From positions 1 to 23,510 of the forward strand of contig DASWQJ010000249.1 of assembly GCA_036403795.1 (NCBI GenBank): a stretch of DNA of 23,510 nucleotides. The letters are read 5' to 3'. Both the position numbers and the translations under genes were made by a program. The stretch is from Stenotrophomonas_A sp036403795. Lineage in GTDB: Bacteria; Pseudomonadota; Gammaproteobacteria; Xanthomonadales; Xanthomonadaceae. A model generated the notes under the pieces. The model made no database searches and was not told the DNA's origin. It saw nothing but the letters and a program-made list of their open reading frames with translations. This document shows positions 22,349 to 23,510 of this stretch, piece by piece; within the stretch, counting starts at the first letter, position 1, and every line of letters starts with the position of its first letter.

Positions 22349-23510
22349 GCAACACTCCGGCCGCGCCCGCCTGCATCATCGTGGTGCTGGGCGCACGCGG
22401 CGACCTGACCCGACGGCTGGTGATGCCCGCGCTGTACAACCTGCGGCGCTCCGGCGGGCTGGGTGAAAACTTCGCCATCATTGGCGTGGACCACGGCGAC
22501 ATCAGCGAGCGCGCCTGGCGCGCCAACATGGGCAAGCAGATGCGCGAGCTGTTGAGCTCGCGCGATGCCGAGTTCCAGGCCGATGGCGGATTCGATACCC
22601 ATGCGTGGGACTGGCTACGCGAGCGCATGCATTACCTGCGCGGCGACTTCACCGACCCGGATGCCTATGAGCAGCTGGGCGAATTGCTGGAAAAACTCGA
22701 GCCGCGCTATGGAACGCAGGGCAACGTGCTGTTCTACCTGGCCACGGCCGCGCGCTTCTTCGAGCCTGCGCTGCTCAACCTGGGCGCAGCCGGTTTGGTC
22801 AAACAGCACGAAGGCAACGGCTGGAAGCGGGTGATCGTGGAAAAGCCGTTCGGCCATGACGTGCCCAGCGCGCGGCGGCTCAACGAGATCGTGGCGCGGG
22901 TGCTCGATGAGGACCAGGTGTTCCGCATCGATCACTTCCTGGGCAAGGAAACCGTGCAGAACATCCTGGCGTTCCGATTTGCCAATGGCTTGTTCGAGCC
23001 GGTATGGAATCGCGACCGCATCGACCATGTGCAGATCACCGCCGCGGAAACCATCGGCGTGGAAGGTCGCGGCCGCTTCTACGATCCCACCGGTTGCCTG
23101 CGCGACATGGTGCCCAACCATCTGTTCCAGCTGTTGGCGATGATCGCGATGGAGCCGCCGGCCGCCTTCACCACCGAAGCCATGCAACGCCGTCGTGCCG
23201 AAGTGATCGAGGCGGTGCGCCCGCTCAAGCCGTCGGACGTGGTGCGGGGACAATACGCGGCCGGTGCCACCAACCGGGTGGCGGTGGCGGGCTATCGCGA
23301 GGAAGACACCGTGCCCGAGGACTCCAACACCGAGACCTACGTGGCGATGAAGCTGCAGGTCGACACCTGGCGGTGGGCCGGCGTGCCGTTCTACCTGCGC
23401 ACCGGAAAACGGCTACGCGAGCGCACCACCGAGATCGCGATCCGCTTCAAACCCGCGCCGCTGGCACCGTTCCGCAGCACCGAGGTGGGCGGCTACGGGC
23501 CGGACTGGCT
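22345..23510 (+). CDS. zwf: Glucose-6-phosphate 1-dehydrogenase, 3' end outside window
   Basis: The first 388 residues of G6PDH, which oxidises glucose 6-phosphate to 6-phosphogluconolactone with NADP+ (or NAD+) at the entry of the Entner-Doudoroff and pentose phosphate routes. Full-length enzymes have about 490 residues, so roughly 100 are missing beyond the right edge. Visible motifs are the nucleotide-binding VVLGARGDLTRR (13-24), EKPFG (166-170), the substrate-binding RIDHFLGKETVQN (194-206), and GRGRFYDPTGCLRDMVPNHLFQL with the expected catalytic His in NHLFQ. Further downstream is VPFYLRTGKRL. The start ATG overlaps the GH15 stop and follows a good ribosome site. The frame is open to the last base and shows no defects. 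Confidence 0.97.
   Translation, partial: MSNTPAAPACIIVVLGARGDLTRRLVMPALYNLRRSGGLGENFAIIGVDHGDISERAWRANMGKQMRELLSSRDAEFQADGGFDTHAWDWLRERMHYLRGDFTDPDAYEQLGELLEKLEPRYGTQGNVLFYLATAARFFEPALLNLGAAGLVKQHEGNGWKRVIVEKPFGHDVPSARRLNEIVARVLDEDQVFRIDHFLGKETVQNILAFRFANGLFEPVWNRDRIDHVQITAAETIGVEGRGRFYDPTGCLRDMVPNHLFQLLAMIAMEPPAAFTTEAMQRRRAEVIEAVRPLKPSDVVRGQYAAGATNRVAVAGYREEDTVPEDSNTETYVAMKLQVDTWRWAGVPFYLRTGKRLRERTTEIAIRFKPAPLAPFRSTEVGGYGPDW

Overview
The window looks like chromosomal DNA of a yellow-pigmented gammaproteobacterium of the Xanthomonadaceae (Xanthomonas, Stenotrophomonas, Lysobacter, Luteimonas or Pseudoxanthomonas type). The DNA is GC-rich and densely coding, with many ATGA stop/start overlaps. 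Its centre is a xanthomonadin-type aryl polyene pigment cluster that includes a XanB2-like chorismatase, which is characteristic of this family. The genus cannot be fixed from the sequence alone. No sign of a phage, plasmid, insertion sequence, CRISPR array, tRNA or rRNA was seen.

Layout. Positions 1-419 hold no convincing gene. The stretch is AT-richer than the rest, with a 9-bp inverted repeat, a hairpin and a good plus-strand terminator, so it may contain a small RNA or a long 3' UTR. Three minus-strand genes follow: hemF (aerobic coproporphyrinogen III oxidase), a small four-helix membrane protein, and a large secreted S9 peptidase with a strong terminator. A 9-bp tandem repeat lies at the 3' end of the membrane-protein gene.

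The pigment cluster runs from about 4745 to 16504 in four transcription blocks. They are (1) a plus-strand AMP-forming ligase (XanA2-like); (2) a minus-strand chorismatase (xanB2-like); (3) a tight plus-strand operon of ACP, COG4648-like membrane protein, FabA/FabZ-like dehydratase, LpxL-like acyltransferase, LolA-like periplasmic protein, MMPL exporter, second (COG4706-like) dehydratase and FabG-like ketoreductase; and (4) a minus-strand operon of ketosynthase, KS-like chain-length factor lacking the Cys, and a GT2 glycosyltransferase. The inferred pathway starts with XanB2 making 3-hydroxybenzoate from chorismate. The ligase loads it on the ACP, and KS/CLF, KR and the dehydratases extend the polyene. 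The acyltransferase and perhaps the glycosyltransferase build the lipid-like product, and MMPL and LolA-like proteins move it to the outer membrane. No flavin-dependent halogenase is present in the window, unlike the brominated-pigment clusters of Xanthomonas.

Right of the cluster are a plus-strand pair of ycgL-like gene and a 1109-residue membrane-anchored ankyrin-repeat protein. After a 240-bp gap with a 13-bp triple repeat come a GH15 glucoamylase/trehalase-like gene and zwf (glucose-6-phosphate dehydrogenase), translationally coupled by an ATGA overlap. zwf runs off the right edge.
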